DNA from: Bacteroidota bacterium
GTDB taxonomy: Bacteria; Bacteroidota; Bacteroidia; JABEUT01
Length of the DNA: 64,000 nt
Reading direction: 5' to 3'
Assembly (NCBI GenBank): GCA_013288345.1
Contig: JABDCA010000006.1
Span: 1 to 64,000, forward strand
Part shown: positions 1-7,758 of the stretch, piece by piece
How the letters are laid out: every line of letters starts with the position of its first letter
Position numbering within the stretch: the first letter of the stretch is position 1
Notes under the pieces: generated by a model
Databases searched by the model: none
Told to the model about the DNA's origin: nothing
What the model saw: the letters and a program-made list of their open reading frames with translations, nothing else
Made by a program: the position numbers and the translations under genes

Positions 1-721
1 GTTGACCATTTAATTGGGCATCGGCAGTTTTCCAATCGTTGCCGCCAAAGTTATCACCCAATGCAGTAAGCACTGTATCTTTTACTTTACCTGCAACAAT
101 TATAGTACAACCGTTTGATGAATAGTGCCCTTTGTGGAAAGCAGCAAGATTTTCGCGCTTAACAGTATCGTACTCTTCTATTTTAGTTGCATGGCCATAA
201 GGATGGTTATCGCCAAAAAGCAATGCAGGGAAATTACGTGCTGCAACAACTCTGCCTTTTTTTTCTTCTACTAAAAAGCGCTGCTTTTTATTGGTCAGGT
301 ACACATCAATCTCCTCCTGAGGAAACGAAGGGTTCTTAACCAGTTCTTCCAATACTGGTAATACTTTACTAAAATGCTTTCCTAATGAATAGAGCGATAC
401 AGTAGCATAATCGTGATGAGATGATGTTTCTAAAAAGGCTCCGTAATAATCGAGTAACGAAGCAATCTCTTCTGAATTATGTTTGGTTGTTCCCTCTTCA
501 AGCAATACATTGGCAGTATCTGCTATTAATGGCTGATGTTGCTGGCGCGAACCGGCAGGGAACACCAACTCAATTTTTACCACATCTTGTGTGCCACCAT
601 TAACCGAATACACCGGAATACCGTTTGCAAGTTTGCTTTCGGTAGCATGTATAATATCTATTTTGCTTGGCTTGCCAAGGGCAGGCATTGCTTTTCTATC
701 GAGCTTAGTTTCAGTTTCCAT
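1..721 (-). CDS. M16 peptidase-like protein, non-catalytic partner (partial, runs off window start)
   Basis: The first 240 residues of an M16 (pitrilysin/insulinase-like) protein are present; the C-terminus lies beyond base 1. The fold is recognised from the region around residues 60-90 (an ANVLLEEGTT stretch followed by EEIASLLDYYGAFLE), where active members carry HxxEH. Aligning the conserved GT, the zinc-binding and catalytic residues are replaced by D68, N71 and V72, so this subunit should not cleave peptides itself. No signal peptide is obvious. The ATG overlaps the end of the upstream catalytic M16 gene by 11 bp, which suggests translational coupling and a heterodimer, as in mitochondrial processing peptidase and paired bacterial M16 proteins. 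Family assignment is firm; the substrate is unknown. Confidence 0.88.
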   Translation of the reverse strand, partial: METETKLDRKAMPALGKPSKIDIIHATESKLANGIPVYSVNGGTQDVVKIELVFPAGSRQQHQPLIADTANVLLEEGTTKHNSEEIASLLDYYGAFLETSSHHDYATVSLYSLGKHFSKVLPVLEELVKNPSFPQEEIDVYLTNKKQRFLVEEKKGRVVAARNFPALLFGDNHPYGHATKIEEYDTVKRENLAAFHKGHYSSNGCTIIVAGKVKDTVLTALGDNFGGNDWKTADAQLNGQ

Positions 722-1964
722 TGGCTTTTGATTTTGAACGATAATATAGTGTAGAGCAGTTGTTCTCGTTAATTACCCTCGATGCTTCAACAAGCAGATC
801 GACTTCGGTAACTTTAGTAAAACGCTCCGTTTCTTTGTTTACATCTTCTGCCCCGCCAAGCACTTCAAATATGGCAAGGTTCATGGCTTTATTTAAAATG
901 CTCATCTCTGAAAATATGAGCGAAGACTCTGTTTTGTTCTTTGCCTTTTCCATTTCTTCTTTCTTCACCTGGGCAAGGACAACTTTTTTCAACTCCTCCT
1001 GTATAGCTTCATCAGCGGCTTGCAGCGATACACCTTCTGATAATTTTCCTGAAATAATAAATAACCCTGGGTCAAAAGATTCTAATGTAAATGCATTAAT
1101 CTCGCTGAATAGTTTTTTGTTCTTCACCAGTTCTATATACATACGCGATGCATTACCATCGGTAAGTATGTCTGCCAACAGTTCCATTGCGTAAAAACTT
1201 TGATCCATACGGGCGCCCATGTGGTATGCTTTGTAAATAGCATCAACAGGCACATCGCGCTCCAGTTCAAGCAAGCGGGCCTGTGTTTGTTTAGGTTCTA
1301 CCGGCAGCTTCCGCATAGGAGGGTTACCCATAGGTATAGGTGCAAACCATTTTTCGCAAAGCGCCTTAACCTGGTCGAGTGTTACATTACCGCTAACAGC
1401 AAGTATTGCATTATTTGGGCAATAAAACTTTTGGAAGAATGCTTTTACATCGCCCATTACCGCATGCTTAATATGATCTATTTCTTTACCTATTGTAGGC
1501 CACAGGTAAGGATGCACTTTATACGCAAGCTTTGGCAACTCGAGCCATACATCGCCATAAGGCTGGTTAAGGTAGCTTTGCTTGTATTCTTCAATTACCA
1601 CACTGCGTTGTACTTCAAGGCTCTTATCAGAAAAAGCAAGGCTTAGCATCCGGTCTGATTCAAGCCAGAAACCAATTTCAATATTCGATGCTGGCAGGGT
1701 AAGATAATAGTTGGTTATATCGTTGTTGGTGAAGGCATTGTTCTCGCCACCGGCTTGTTGTAAGGCATTATCAAAATCAGCTATGTTAACCGAACCACCA
1801 AACATCAGGTGTTCGAAGAGGTGAGCAAAACCCGTCTTTTCAGGGTCCTCATCGCGTGCACCCACATTGTACAATACATTTACACATGCCATAGGTGTAG
1901 ATGCATCTCGGTGTACTATTACTTTAAGTCCGTTTGCTAATGTAAATCTTTCAAATTGTATCAT
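711..1964 (-). CDS. M16 family zinc metallopeptidase, catalytic subunit
   Basis: 417 residues, the usual length of a single M16 half. The inverted zinc motif HLFEH sits at residues 48-52 (preceded by GFA, followed by LMFGGS), and the third ligand is probably E125 or E126 in the VVIEEYKQS stretch, the expected spacing. The second domain (from about residue 200) shows the usual M16 C-terminal pattern with HMGARMDQSFYAMELLADIL. Upstream by 12 bp is a nitronate monooxygenase-like gene; downstream, overlapping by 11 bp, is the inactive partner. There is no clear signal peptide, so a cytoplasmic or periplasmic site cannot be settled. The pair probably degrades peptides or processes proteins as a heterodimer (inference from the family). 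Confidence 0.92.
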   Translation of the reverse strand: MIQFERFTLANGLKVIVHRDASTPMACVNVLYNVGARDEDPEKTGFAHLFEHLMFGGSVNIADFDNALQQAGGENNAFTNNDITNYYLTLPASNIEIGFWLESDRMLSLAFSDKSLEVQRSVVIEEYKQSYLNQPYGDVWLELPKLAYKVHPYLWPTIGKEIDHIKHAVMGDVKAFFQKFYCPNNAILAVSGNVTLDQVKALCEKWFAPIPMGNPPMRKLPVEPKQTQARLLELERDVPVDAIYKAYHMGARMDQSFYAMELLADILTDGNASRMYIELVKNKKLFSEINAFTLESFDPGLFIISGKLSEGVSLQAADEAIQEELKKVVLAQVKKEEMEKAKNKTESSLIFSEMSILNKAMNLAIFEVLGGAEDVNKETERFTKVTEVDLLVEASRVINENNCSTLYYRSKSKANGN

Positions 1965-1976
1965 ATCTCTTATTAT

Positions 1977-2927
1977 TTATGCAGGCACATCAAAGTTACC
2001 CGCTTCTTTTTTGGCGGTATGAAATTCCGCAATTATTTCATTCACTATGTCTTTTACCGGTTTTATTTCGCGCACGGCAGCAGCTATCTGTCCAATTTCA
2101 AGTTCGCCTTCCTCCATATCACCTTCAAACATTCCGAGTTTTGCTCTTGCTCTACCCAATATCGCATTCAATTCATCGGTAGATGCACCGCGGTCTTCAG
2201 CCTGCTGAACCTTTTCGTAGAATTTATTTTTTATAACCCTAACCGGTACGAGTTTTTTCAATGTAAGCACTGTATCACCTTCCTGTAATTCAATTACCCG
2301 CTTTTTAAAATTATCGTGTACCGATGCTTCATCAGATGCAACAAAGCGTGTACCAATTTGCACACCGTCGGCACCCAGGGCCATGGCAGCCAGCATAGAA
2401 CGGCCACTGGCAATACCACCTGCAGCAATAAGCGGAATATTTACCACCTGCTTTACCATTGGTATAAGGCACATAGTAGTAGTTTCTTCCCGTCCGTTAT
2501 GTCCACCTGCTTCAAAGCCTTCAGCTACAATTGCATCTACACCGGCATCCTGCGCTTTTTGTGCAAACTTTACACTACCTACTACATGCACAACGGTAAT
2601 ACCATGTTCTTTAAAATAGGGCGTCCATGCTTTGGGATTACCTGCCGAAACAAAAACGATCTTCACACCCTCCTCTACAATTATCTTCATTACCACATCC
2701 AAATCAGGATAAAGCAAAGGCACATTTACACCAAAAGGTTTATTGGTTGCTTTTTTACATTTTTGAATATGTTCTCGTAGCACATCGGGGTACATAGAAG
2801 CCGCACCAATAAGTCCAAGGCAGCCACTGTTGGAAGCAGCTGATGCAAGGCGCCAACCACTGGTCCATAACATACCGGCTTGTATTATGGGATACTTTAT
2901 TTGAAAAAGCTGCGTTATTCTGTTCAC
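1977..2927 (-). CDS. Nitronate monooxygenase / FabK-like FMN oxidoreductase
   Basis: An FMN-dependent TIM-barrel enzyme of the NPD/2-nitropropane dioxygenase family, which includes nitronate monooxygenases that detoxify propionate 3-nitronate and the enoyl-ACP reductase FabK. Visible motifs are the N-terminal IKYPIIQAGM, the EGFEAGGHNG flavin-site loop, and AAGGIASGRSMLAAMALGADGVQIGTRF-type phosphate binding. I place the start at the GTG at 2927, giving VNRITQLFQIKYP, because family members begin at this point and the 16 residues upstream fall in low-quality sequence beside a palindromic repeat; an ATG at 2975 is the alternative. Which of the two enzyme activities applies cannot be told from sequence. 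It leads an apparent operon with the two M16 genes. Confidence 0.85.
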   Translation of the reverse strand: MNRITQLFQIKYPIIQAGMLWTSGWRLASAASNSGCLGLIGAASMYPDVLREHIQKCKKATNKPFGVNVPLLYPDLDVVMKIIVEEGVKIVFVSAGNPKAWTPYFKEHGITVVHVVGSVKFAQKAQDAGVDAIVAEGFEAGGHNGREETTTMCLIPMVKQVVNIPLIAAGGIASGRSMLAAMALGADGVQIGTRFVASDEASVHDNFKKRVIELQEGDTVLTLKKLVPVRVIKNKFYEKVQQAEDRGASTDELNAILGRARAKLGMFEGDMEEGELEIGQIAAAVREIKPVKDIVNEIIAEFHTAKKEAGNFDVPA

Positions 2928-2960
2928 AGAATGCGAAGATATAGAATACAACAACAAATA

Positions 2961-3153
2961 GAACACGGATAACACAGATTTAACTGATAAGCACGGATAA
3001 AATCAATGAAATTTTAAAGCAACCCAAATCAGCCACAGATTCACAGATTATAAATGGGTAGTTAAATTATTGAATTTGAATTGTAATCTGTGAATCTGTG
3101 GCTATTATAAAGAAAATCAGTGAAAATCTGTCATATCAGTGTCATCCGTGTTC
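2961..3153. repeat. Long palindromic repeat (ACGGAT/CTGTG type), copy 1
   Basis: The spacer between divergent genes is almost wholly a nested inverted repeat. Outer arms GAACACGGAT (2961-2970) and ATCCGTGTTC (3144-3153) are exact complements. A perfect inner 20-bp pair lies at 3031-3050 and 3084-3103 (AGCCACAGATTCACAGATTA and its complement). Related material occurs at 60699-60817 and 53420-53453. Repeats of this wording are, from memory, scattered through many Bacteroidota genomes. Confidence 0.85.
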
Positions 3154-3180
3154 CATGCATTCCCGATACCCAAAAAATCT

Positions 3181-3188
3181 TACCTTTG
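3181..3188 (+). promoter_or_regulatory. Bacteroidota -7 promoter element TACCTTTG
   Basis: An exact match to TAnnTTTG, 24 nt before the ATG of the DUF1569 gene and just outside the palindromic repeat. This supports the ATG at 3213 and argues that the upstream open frame is not translated. Confidence 0.75.
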
Positions 3189-3212
3189 ACGGTCTTTAAA
3201 AATCCCATTGGA

Positions 3213-3665
3213 ATGAAAAATATCTTTAACAAGGCCGACGGAAACGAAATCCTTGCAAGAATTGAAAAACTAACACCTGAGAGCAAGCCATTGTGGGGAA
3301 CAATGAATGTAGCTCAAATGCTAGCCCATGCTGCACGTGCAGCACAAATGCCTACAGGAGACATTACTCCAAAGAGGGCAGGCTTTCCTATAAATATTAT
3401 TGGAAGCTTGCTGAAATCAAAAATATTGAATTCACCTACTTTTAGAAAGAATTCGCCTACTGCCCCTGAAATTAAAATTACCGACCCACGCGAGTTCCAA
3501 AAGGAAAAAGAAAACTTTATAGCTTCTGTTAAGAAACTTGTAGATAACGGCGAAAGCATTGCAAAAGCTACTCACCATCCGTTTTTTGGCAAAATGTCTG
3601 CTCAGGAATGGGGCCGCATTAACTATATACATGCCAACCATCATTTAACTCAATTTGGAGTTTGA
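3213..3665 (+). CDS. DUF1569 family protein
   Basis: 150 residues beginning MKNIFNKADGNEILARIEKL. The pattern LWGTMNVAQMLAHAARA near residue 30 and the C-terminal GKMSAQEWGRINYIHANHHLTQFGV match DUF1569, a small family common in Bacteroidota and related to DinB/YfiT-like four-helix bundles. The histidines in QMLAHAA and YIHANHHLTQF sit where DinB-type proteins bind metal, so a metal-dependent role is possible but unproven. The open frame extends back to 3120, but those 31 codons lie in a palindromic repeat and across the promoter, so I reject them. The NHL-repeat secreted protein gene follows after 15 bp and probably shares the transcript. Confidence 0.85.
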   Translation: MKNIFNKADGNEILARIEKLTPESKPLWGTMNVAQMLAHAARAAQMPTGDITPKRAGFPINIIGSLLKSKILNSPTFRKNSPTAPEIKITDPREFQKEKENFIASVKKLVDNGESIAKATHHPFFGKMSAQEWGRINYIHANHHLTQFGV

Positions 3666-3680
3666 TCTTTTAAAAAAATT

Positions 3681-5009
3681 ATGCGTAAATTTTCGATACT
3701 TATACTATTCTTCTTTTTTGCTACTGCAGGTTTTGCCCAATATACAGTGAGCACCCTGGCAGGCGATACAGCAGGCTTCCTTGACGGAACAAACAGCACC
3801 GCTCTTTTTAACGGGCCGGCAGGAGTTGCTGTAGATACCAATGGAAATGTTTTTGTGGCAGATGCTTTTAATAACCGTATTCGTAAAATTTTTAAAGGCT
3901 CGGTAAGCACTTTTGCAGGCGATACTGTAGGATTCAGAGATGGTTCAGGTACTACAGCACTTTTTAACCAACCTATAGGAGTATGTACCGATGCAACAGG
4001 CAATGTTTATGTAGCTGATACATATAATAACGCTATTCGTAAAATTTCGACCACAGGAATAGTAACTACCATTGGTGGTAAAGGGCTTGACTCTGCAGGA
4101 TTAAGAAACGGCCCGGCAAGCATGGCTCTTTTCAACTTACCTGTTGGAGTAGCAATAGATAAAGCAGGCAATATTTATGTGGCTGAGAATGGTAATAATG
4201 TAGTGCGGAAAATATCGGTAGGAGATACCGTAAGCACCTTTGCCGGAAATGATACTATTGGCTACCGCAATGGTTTAGACAGCACTGCCGAATTTTTTGG
4301 ATTAGCGGGTATTGCAGTTGATGATTCAGGATATGTGTATGTAACAGAACTAAGCAATAATGCTGTACGGAAAATATGCAAAGGGTATGTTACCAATATT
4401 GGTGGCTACGATACATTGGGCATAGATACAACAGATGTAACTATTTATCCGGGCTATCAGAATGGCGCTGCCGACACTTCGCTTTTTAATAACCCTACAG
4501 GCATTGCAGTTGATGATTCAGGTAATGTATTTGTATGCGATGAATACAATAACGTAATTAGAGAAATTAGCAAAGGCAAGGTATCGACCTTTGCCGGTAA
4601 TGCTGGTTTTGTAATAAGCGGCCTTGTTAACGGAGCACCCGATACTGCAGAATTTTATCAGCCCATTGGCATTGCCTGCGATAACAAGGGCAACTTTTAT
4701 GTAGGAGATAATGGCAACAATGTGGTAAGGGCAATTATGCTGCCACCGCCACTTGGTATTGCACCAATAGCAGCCAAGAAAATGAATATGCTGGTTTATC
4801 CTACACCTTGCAACGATAGAACCCTTATAGCTTCTGCGCCATCGGGAACAGCCCAATTGCTTGACCTTGCAGGAAGGGTAATATGGAGCAATGAACATTT
4901 TAAAGCGCCTTATTCCCTTGTTACATCCGATATTTCACCAGGTGTATATTTTATAAAAGTGAGTAATGCCACTCAAAGTGCTATTACTAAGATTGTAATA
5001 GCGCACTAA
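3681..5009 (+). CDS. Secreted NHL-repeat protein with type IX sorting domain
   Basis: 442 residues. A signal peptide (MRKFSILILFFFFATAGFAQ) is followed by six NHL-type blade repeats of about 55-60 residues, each built as VSTFAG...G...NGP..ALFN.P.GVAVD..GNVYVAD..NN.IRKI, consistent with a six-bladed beta propeller. The last ~75 residues form a Por secretion-system C-terminal domain (LVYPTPCNDRTLIAS..., LLDLAGRVIW, ISPGVYFIKV), so the protein is predicted to cross the outer membrane by the type IX system and be anchored or released. The ligand is unknown; NHL propellers usually bind proteins or sugars. It sits 15 bp after the DUF1569 gene, and a hairpin array begins 39 bp after its stop. Confidence 0.9.
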   Translation: MRKFSILILFFFFATAGFAQYTVSTLAGDTAGFLDGTNSTALFNGPAGVAVDTNGNVFVADAFNNRIRKIFKGSVSTFAGDTVGFRDGSGTTALFNQPIGVCTDATGNVYVADTYNNAIRKISTTGIVTTIGGKGLDSAGLRNGPASMALFNLPVGVAIDKAGNIYVAENGNNVVRKISVGDTVSTFAGNDTIGYRNGLDSTAEFFGLAGIAVDDSGYVYVTELSNNAVRKICKGYVTNIGGYDTLGIDTTDVTIYPGYQNGAADTSLFNNPTGIAVDDSGNVFVCDEYNNVIREISKGKVSTFAGNAGFVISGLVNGAPDTAEFYQPIGIACDNKGNFYVGDNGNNVVRAIMLPPPLGIAPIAAKKMNMLVYPTPCNDRTLIASAPSGTAQLLDLAGRVIWSNEHFKAPYSLVTSDISPGVYFIKVSNATQSAITKIVIAH

Positions 5010-5048
5010 GAAGAAATTGTTTTTTTAGGTAACCACAAAAATAGTAAG

Positions 5049-5248
5049 CAAGTCCGAAGGACTTGAACATGAGTAGCCACCGATAAAATCGGTGGTAATA
5101 ATGCAGGCACCTTATTACAACCCCGAATTGGGGTTGAACCCCAAAATAAATACTTTCACATTCAACACCCTTCGGGGTTGTTTTTGGAGCCAGATTAATC
5201 GCCACCGGTTACACCGGCGGTTACTAACGTTGAAGCCCTTCAGGCTTC
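5049..5248. repeat. Hairpin array A (six ordered hairpins)
   Basis: Six short hairpins follow one another: CAAGTCC-gaa-GGACTTG (5049-5065); CCACCGAT-aaa-ATCGGTGG (5077-5095); CAACCCC-gaatt-GGGGTTG (5118-5136); CAACaCCC-ttc-GGGgTTG (5163-5180, one mismatch); CCaCCGGT-tac-ACCGGcGG (5202-5219, one A/C mismatch); GAAGCC-cttca-GGCTTC (5232-5248). The linker GGTTACTAACRTTGAAGC near the end and AGTAGCC before hairpin 2 are shared with array B at 56594-56795. No regular spacer length exists, so it is not CRISPR. It could be a mobile REP-like element or a structured RNA. Confidence 0.85.
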
Positions 5249-5375
5249 TTTTAGATGGATTCTTATTCGGGTAGTTGAAAACTAAAATGCTTTTTTGAGA
5301 ATTCAAAAAAGTAATAGAGCTAATTTTGCAGTATCAAGGCCTCACCATGCCCTCTCCATTCATATTAAACTATTC

Positions 5376-5424
5376 TCTCTCTGTGAAACTCTGCGATTAT
5401 TTTATCTGTGTACTCTGTGTTAAA
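5376..5424. repeat. Half arm of the CTCTGTG palindromic repeat family
   Basis: The stretch contains CTCTGTGAAACTCTGCG and CTGTGTACTCTGTGTTA, the wording of the arms of the larger inverted repeats at 39754-39846 and 51357-51456. No facing arm is found, so it looks like a solo or decayed copy. Confidence 0.65.
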
Positions 5425-5580
5425 AATGCAAAAAAATATTGTATAGGCAGGAATAGAAAACAAGATAAAATACCGCCAGAAACCGCCACTTTCCGCCAAA
5501 TATTAATATGGAAAAGATACTTCGACAGACTCAGTATGACAATAAGGGGGTATCAAAGTGTAATTATTTTTTAAGCAAAT

Positions 5581-5659
5581 AAAATTGAAAATCAACAAGT
5601 TAAGGCGTAACAGGGAGGTAGCAGGTGTTACCCCCCTCCTGCCTCTAATTTTCAATTTT
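5581..5659. repeat. Inverted repeat immediately upstream of the mscS promoter
   Basis: Perfect 12-bp arms AAAATTGAAAAT (5581-5592) and ATTTTCAATTTT (5648-5659) enclose a G/C-rich centre with a shorter GCAGG/CCTGC pair (5621-5625, 5638-5642). The right arm ends 3 bp before the -7 element, so the structure covers the whole promoter region. It may be an inserted palindromic repeat or an operator. Confidence 0.7.
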
Positions 5660-5662
5660 AGC

Positions 5663-5670
5663 TACCTTTG
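5663..5670 (+). promoter_or_regulatory. -7 promoter element TACCTTTG, 5 nt before ATG
   Basis: An exact TAnnTTTG match. The ATG of mscS begins only 5 nt after the final G, where transcription should start, so a leaderless or nearly leaderless mRNA is predicted. Confidence 0.7.
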
Positions 5671-5675
5671 GCATT

Positions 5676-6710
5676 ATGAACACTGATATAAATTTTGTAA
5701 AAGACTGGCTTCCGCCATTAGTAATATTTGCAGGAGTAATACTTGTGGGTATTATAATACAGCGCCTTATTATCGTTTCTATTCACAAGCAATCTGTCAA
5801 GCACAGTTGGAAAGCAGGGCCTGCCATAATTCGTTCACTCCGCGGAATGATAGTACTCATATCAATTCTGGTTGGTACTTACCTTGGCCTCAGGGACTCC
5901 CCTTTGCCACCAAGTACCTTACAGATAGTTGAAAAACTGCACAATGCTTTAGTAATCTTTCTTATAACCTTTGTTACAGCACGTTTGCTTACAGGCTTAC
6001 TCAGGGCCTATATACACAGGGGAGAAGATACACGAAGTTCTATTTCGCTTTTCAATACCATTATAAACATAATAGTTTATTGCCTTGGCGGATTAGTAAT
6101 ACTACAAGCAATGGGCATATCTATTACGCCCATTATTACAGCATTGGGTATTGGTGGTTTGGCAGTTGCACTTGCATTACAAGATACGCTATCGAATCTT
6201 TTTGCCGGCATACAAATAACATTAACCCGTAATATAAAACCGGGCGATTATGTATCGCTGAGTTCGGGTGAAGAAGGTACCGTGCGCGATATTACATGGA
6301 GAAACACTATGCTGCTTACGCAATCGAACAATGTGGTTATCATACCTAATTCAAAGCTTTCGTCTACCATAGTAACCAACTACTCTCTTCCGGAAGCAAG
6401 CTTATCAATTTCACTCACTATTGGTATTAGTTATGACAGTGACCTTGAAAAAGTAGAAAGAGTAACACTTGATGTAGCCAAACTATTATTAAAGGAGTTT
6501 GGAATAAATGAAGGTGATCCAACCTTCCGGTATAAAGAGTTTAGTAATGCTGCTATTACTTGCAGTATTTCGATTACGGTTCAACAATTAATGCAACAAT
6601 ATGTAATACGGCACACACTTATAAAACGTTTATACAAGCGCTATAAAGAAGAAGGAATAGTGATTCCATTCCCACCTGTTAATACTGTCTATCTTAAAAA
6701 GGAGAATTAG
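5676..6710 (+). CDS. Small-conductance mechanosensitive channel (MscS family)
   Basis: 344 residues with four predicted membrane segments: about 15-35, 55-75, 88-110 and the pore-lining TM3 near 155-180 (ITALGIGGLAVALALQDTLSNLFAGIQI), rich in small residues as in MscS. The following beta domain begins PGDYVSLSSGEEGTVRDITWRNTMLLTQSNNVVIIPNSKL, a canonical MscS signature, and ends with the alpha/beta C-terminal domain. The channel opens under membrane tension to release solutes during hypo-osmotic shock. The size is typical of the compact class, with one extra N-terminal helix pair compared with E. coli MscS. It converges on a PAP2-like gene with 4 bp between stops. Confidence 0.92.
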   Translation: MNTDINFVKDWLPPLVIFAGVILVGIIIQRLIIVSIHKQSVKHSWKAGPAIIRSLRGMIVLISILVGTYLGLRDSPLPPSTLQIVEKLHNALVIFLITFVTARLLTGLLRAYIHRGEDTRSSISLFNTIINIIVYCLGGLVILQAMGISITPIITALGIGGLAVALALQDTLSNLFAGIQITLTRNIKPGDYVSLSSGEEGTVRDITWRNTMLLTQSNNVVIIPNSKLSSTIVTNYSLPEASLSISLTIGISYDSDLEKVERVTLDVAKLLLKEFGINEGDPTFRYKEFSNAAITCSISITVQQLMQQYVIRHTLIKRLYKRYKEEGIVIPFPPVNTVYLKKEN

Positions 6711-6714
6711 GCTT

Positions 6715-7323
6715 TTACCTTGACCCGACAAAAAAGACCAAGGCCTGGCAGGTTATTCCGATAATGTTGCCAATATATATATCAAAGGCAGTATGTGCTT
6801 TAAGTTTATAACGCCCATACCCCACTAAACAAACCATTGCAATAGCAATACCAATTAAAGGAAACATTTGTAAGCGCGTATAATATATTAGGCCGATTGC
6901 AGTTCCTAGTATACCACCAATACCCACTGCATGCAGGCTTACCTTAGTTATCAAATTAGTAATTAATGTTATTACCATAGCAATATTTATACCCAACATA
7001 AAATAACTTATCGATTTACCGAATGAAGGAATGTTATGAAACAGATAATAACCAAGCATAAAGAACAGCGCCGAAAATGCAATGAGTTGCTTTCTGTCAT
7101 TATCGGTGGGCTTAGTAACACTGGTAACCATTCCGAGCATAAATAATATCCAGCTTACAAAAATGGGCAGTAAAGCAGTACATAGAAATACCAGTGAAAT
7201 TGGTATCAGAGCCTGGCTCACATCCAGTACAAGATATATATTGGGGTCGCATGCCATAACAATTGCTATACCCAATGTTGGCATAAGTACCGGATGAAAC
7301 AAATAAGAAAATACTTTCCACAT
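6715..7323 (-). CDS. PAP2-like membrane phosphatase family protein
   Basis: 202 residues with about six hydrophobic segments. The order of motifs fits the PAP2/phosphatidic acid phosphatase fold: KPTDNDRK after the second segment, SLHAVGIGG in the position of the PSGH loop, and KLKAHTAFDIYIGNIIG in the position of the SRxxxxxHxxxD motif. Both histidines are kept, but the serine/glycine loop and the arginine are altered, so activity is uncertain. It may act on isoprenoid or lipid phosphates at the membrane. It is the last gene of a run from rpoN through a small membrane protein, 6 bp after the latter. Confidence 0.65.
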   Translation of the reverse strand: MWKVFSYLFHPVLMPTLGIAIVMACDPNIYLVLDVSQALIPISLVFLCTALLPIFVSWILFMLGMVTSVTKPTDNDRKQLIAFSALFFMLGYYLFHNIPSFGKSISYFMLGINIAMVITLITNLITKVSLHAVGIGGILGTAIGLIYYTRLQMFPLIGIAIAMVCLVGYGRYKLKAHTAFDIYIGNIIGITCQALVFFVGSR

Positions 7324-7329
7324 ATAATT

Positions 7330-7743
7330 CTACTTACGTATTAATCTCTTGATCAATTTAAATGTAAAATAAACAAACCCTACCGCCGCAACAATACAAA
7401 AAGGCACAACAGAAAAAGTCATGATGCTCCATCCATTTACTTCTTTGTTTTCTTTGAATGCCTGAAAAACACTTGGGCATAGCATACATACAGATAAAAT
7501 GTATAACAGATCCTTACGCATTACCCGTTCAGATGTAGCTATCATTAAAATCATAACGGCAGCAAGCGGAAGTCCGCCGTTCATCATGGCCGGTTTAGAA
7601 TATCCGTCAGTCAAGCTTGTTAGTTCTGTAATGATATTCGCAATCATAGGAAGCGGGAAGTTATCGCCTGGTACTATAATTACAACCAGGTAAAAAATAA
7701 TAGTGGTTATAACAATGGTCTGCGATCGGCCCGGGTTTTTCAT
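7330..7743 (-). CDS. Small membrane protein of unknown function
   Basis: 137 residues with four likely membrane segments: about 10-24, 58-70, 80-95 and 108-128, and a strongly basic C-terminus (FKLIKRLIRK) likely to face the cytoplasm. No family is recognised. The ATG lies 15 bp after rpoN, and the PAP2-like gene starts 6 bp after its stop, so the three are probably cotranscribed. Codon use and composition look like the neighbours. Confidence 0.7.
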   Translation of the reverse strand: MKNPGRSQTIVITTIIFYLVVIIVPGDNFPLPMIANIITELTSLTDGYSKPAMMNGGLPLAAVMILMIATSERVMRKDLLYILSVCMLCPSVFQAFKENKEVNGWSIMTFSVVPFCIVAAVGFVYFTFKLIKRLIRK

Positions 7744-7758
7744 TTAATATGTGCCAAC

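Larger units (their letters stand above)
5249..5675. other. Non-coding spacer before mscS
   Basis: No convincing gene is present. It holds a half copy of the CTCTGTG repeat family (5376-5424), a fragment of the TTCGACA/TGAGC family (5518-5541), a long inverted repeat (5581-5659) and the mscS -7 element. An 82-codon open frame at 5326-5574 runs through these repeats and has no protein-like composition. Confidence 0.7.

Noticed and set aside
2961-3153. Palindromic repeats as insertion sequences
   Set aside because: They have inverted arms but no transposase gene and no clear target duplications; at most they are non-autonomous elements.
5049-5248. Hairpin arrays as CRISPR
   Set aside because: Repeats differ from each other, spacing is irregular and there are no cas genes.
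5092-5306. Short open frames within hairpin array A on both strands
   Set aside because: They read through consecutive palindromes, giving GVE/NPxxG-like peptides that mirror the repeats; no start signal or protein-like composition.
5326-5574. 82-codon open frame before mscS
   Set aside because: It crosses two dispersed repeats, has a TTG start and no recognisable domain, and no promoter precedes it.
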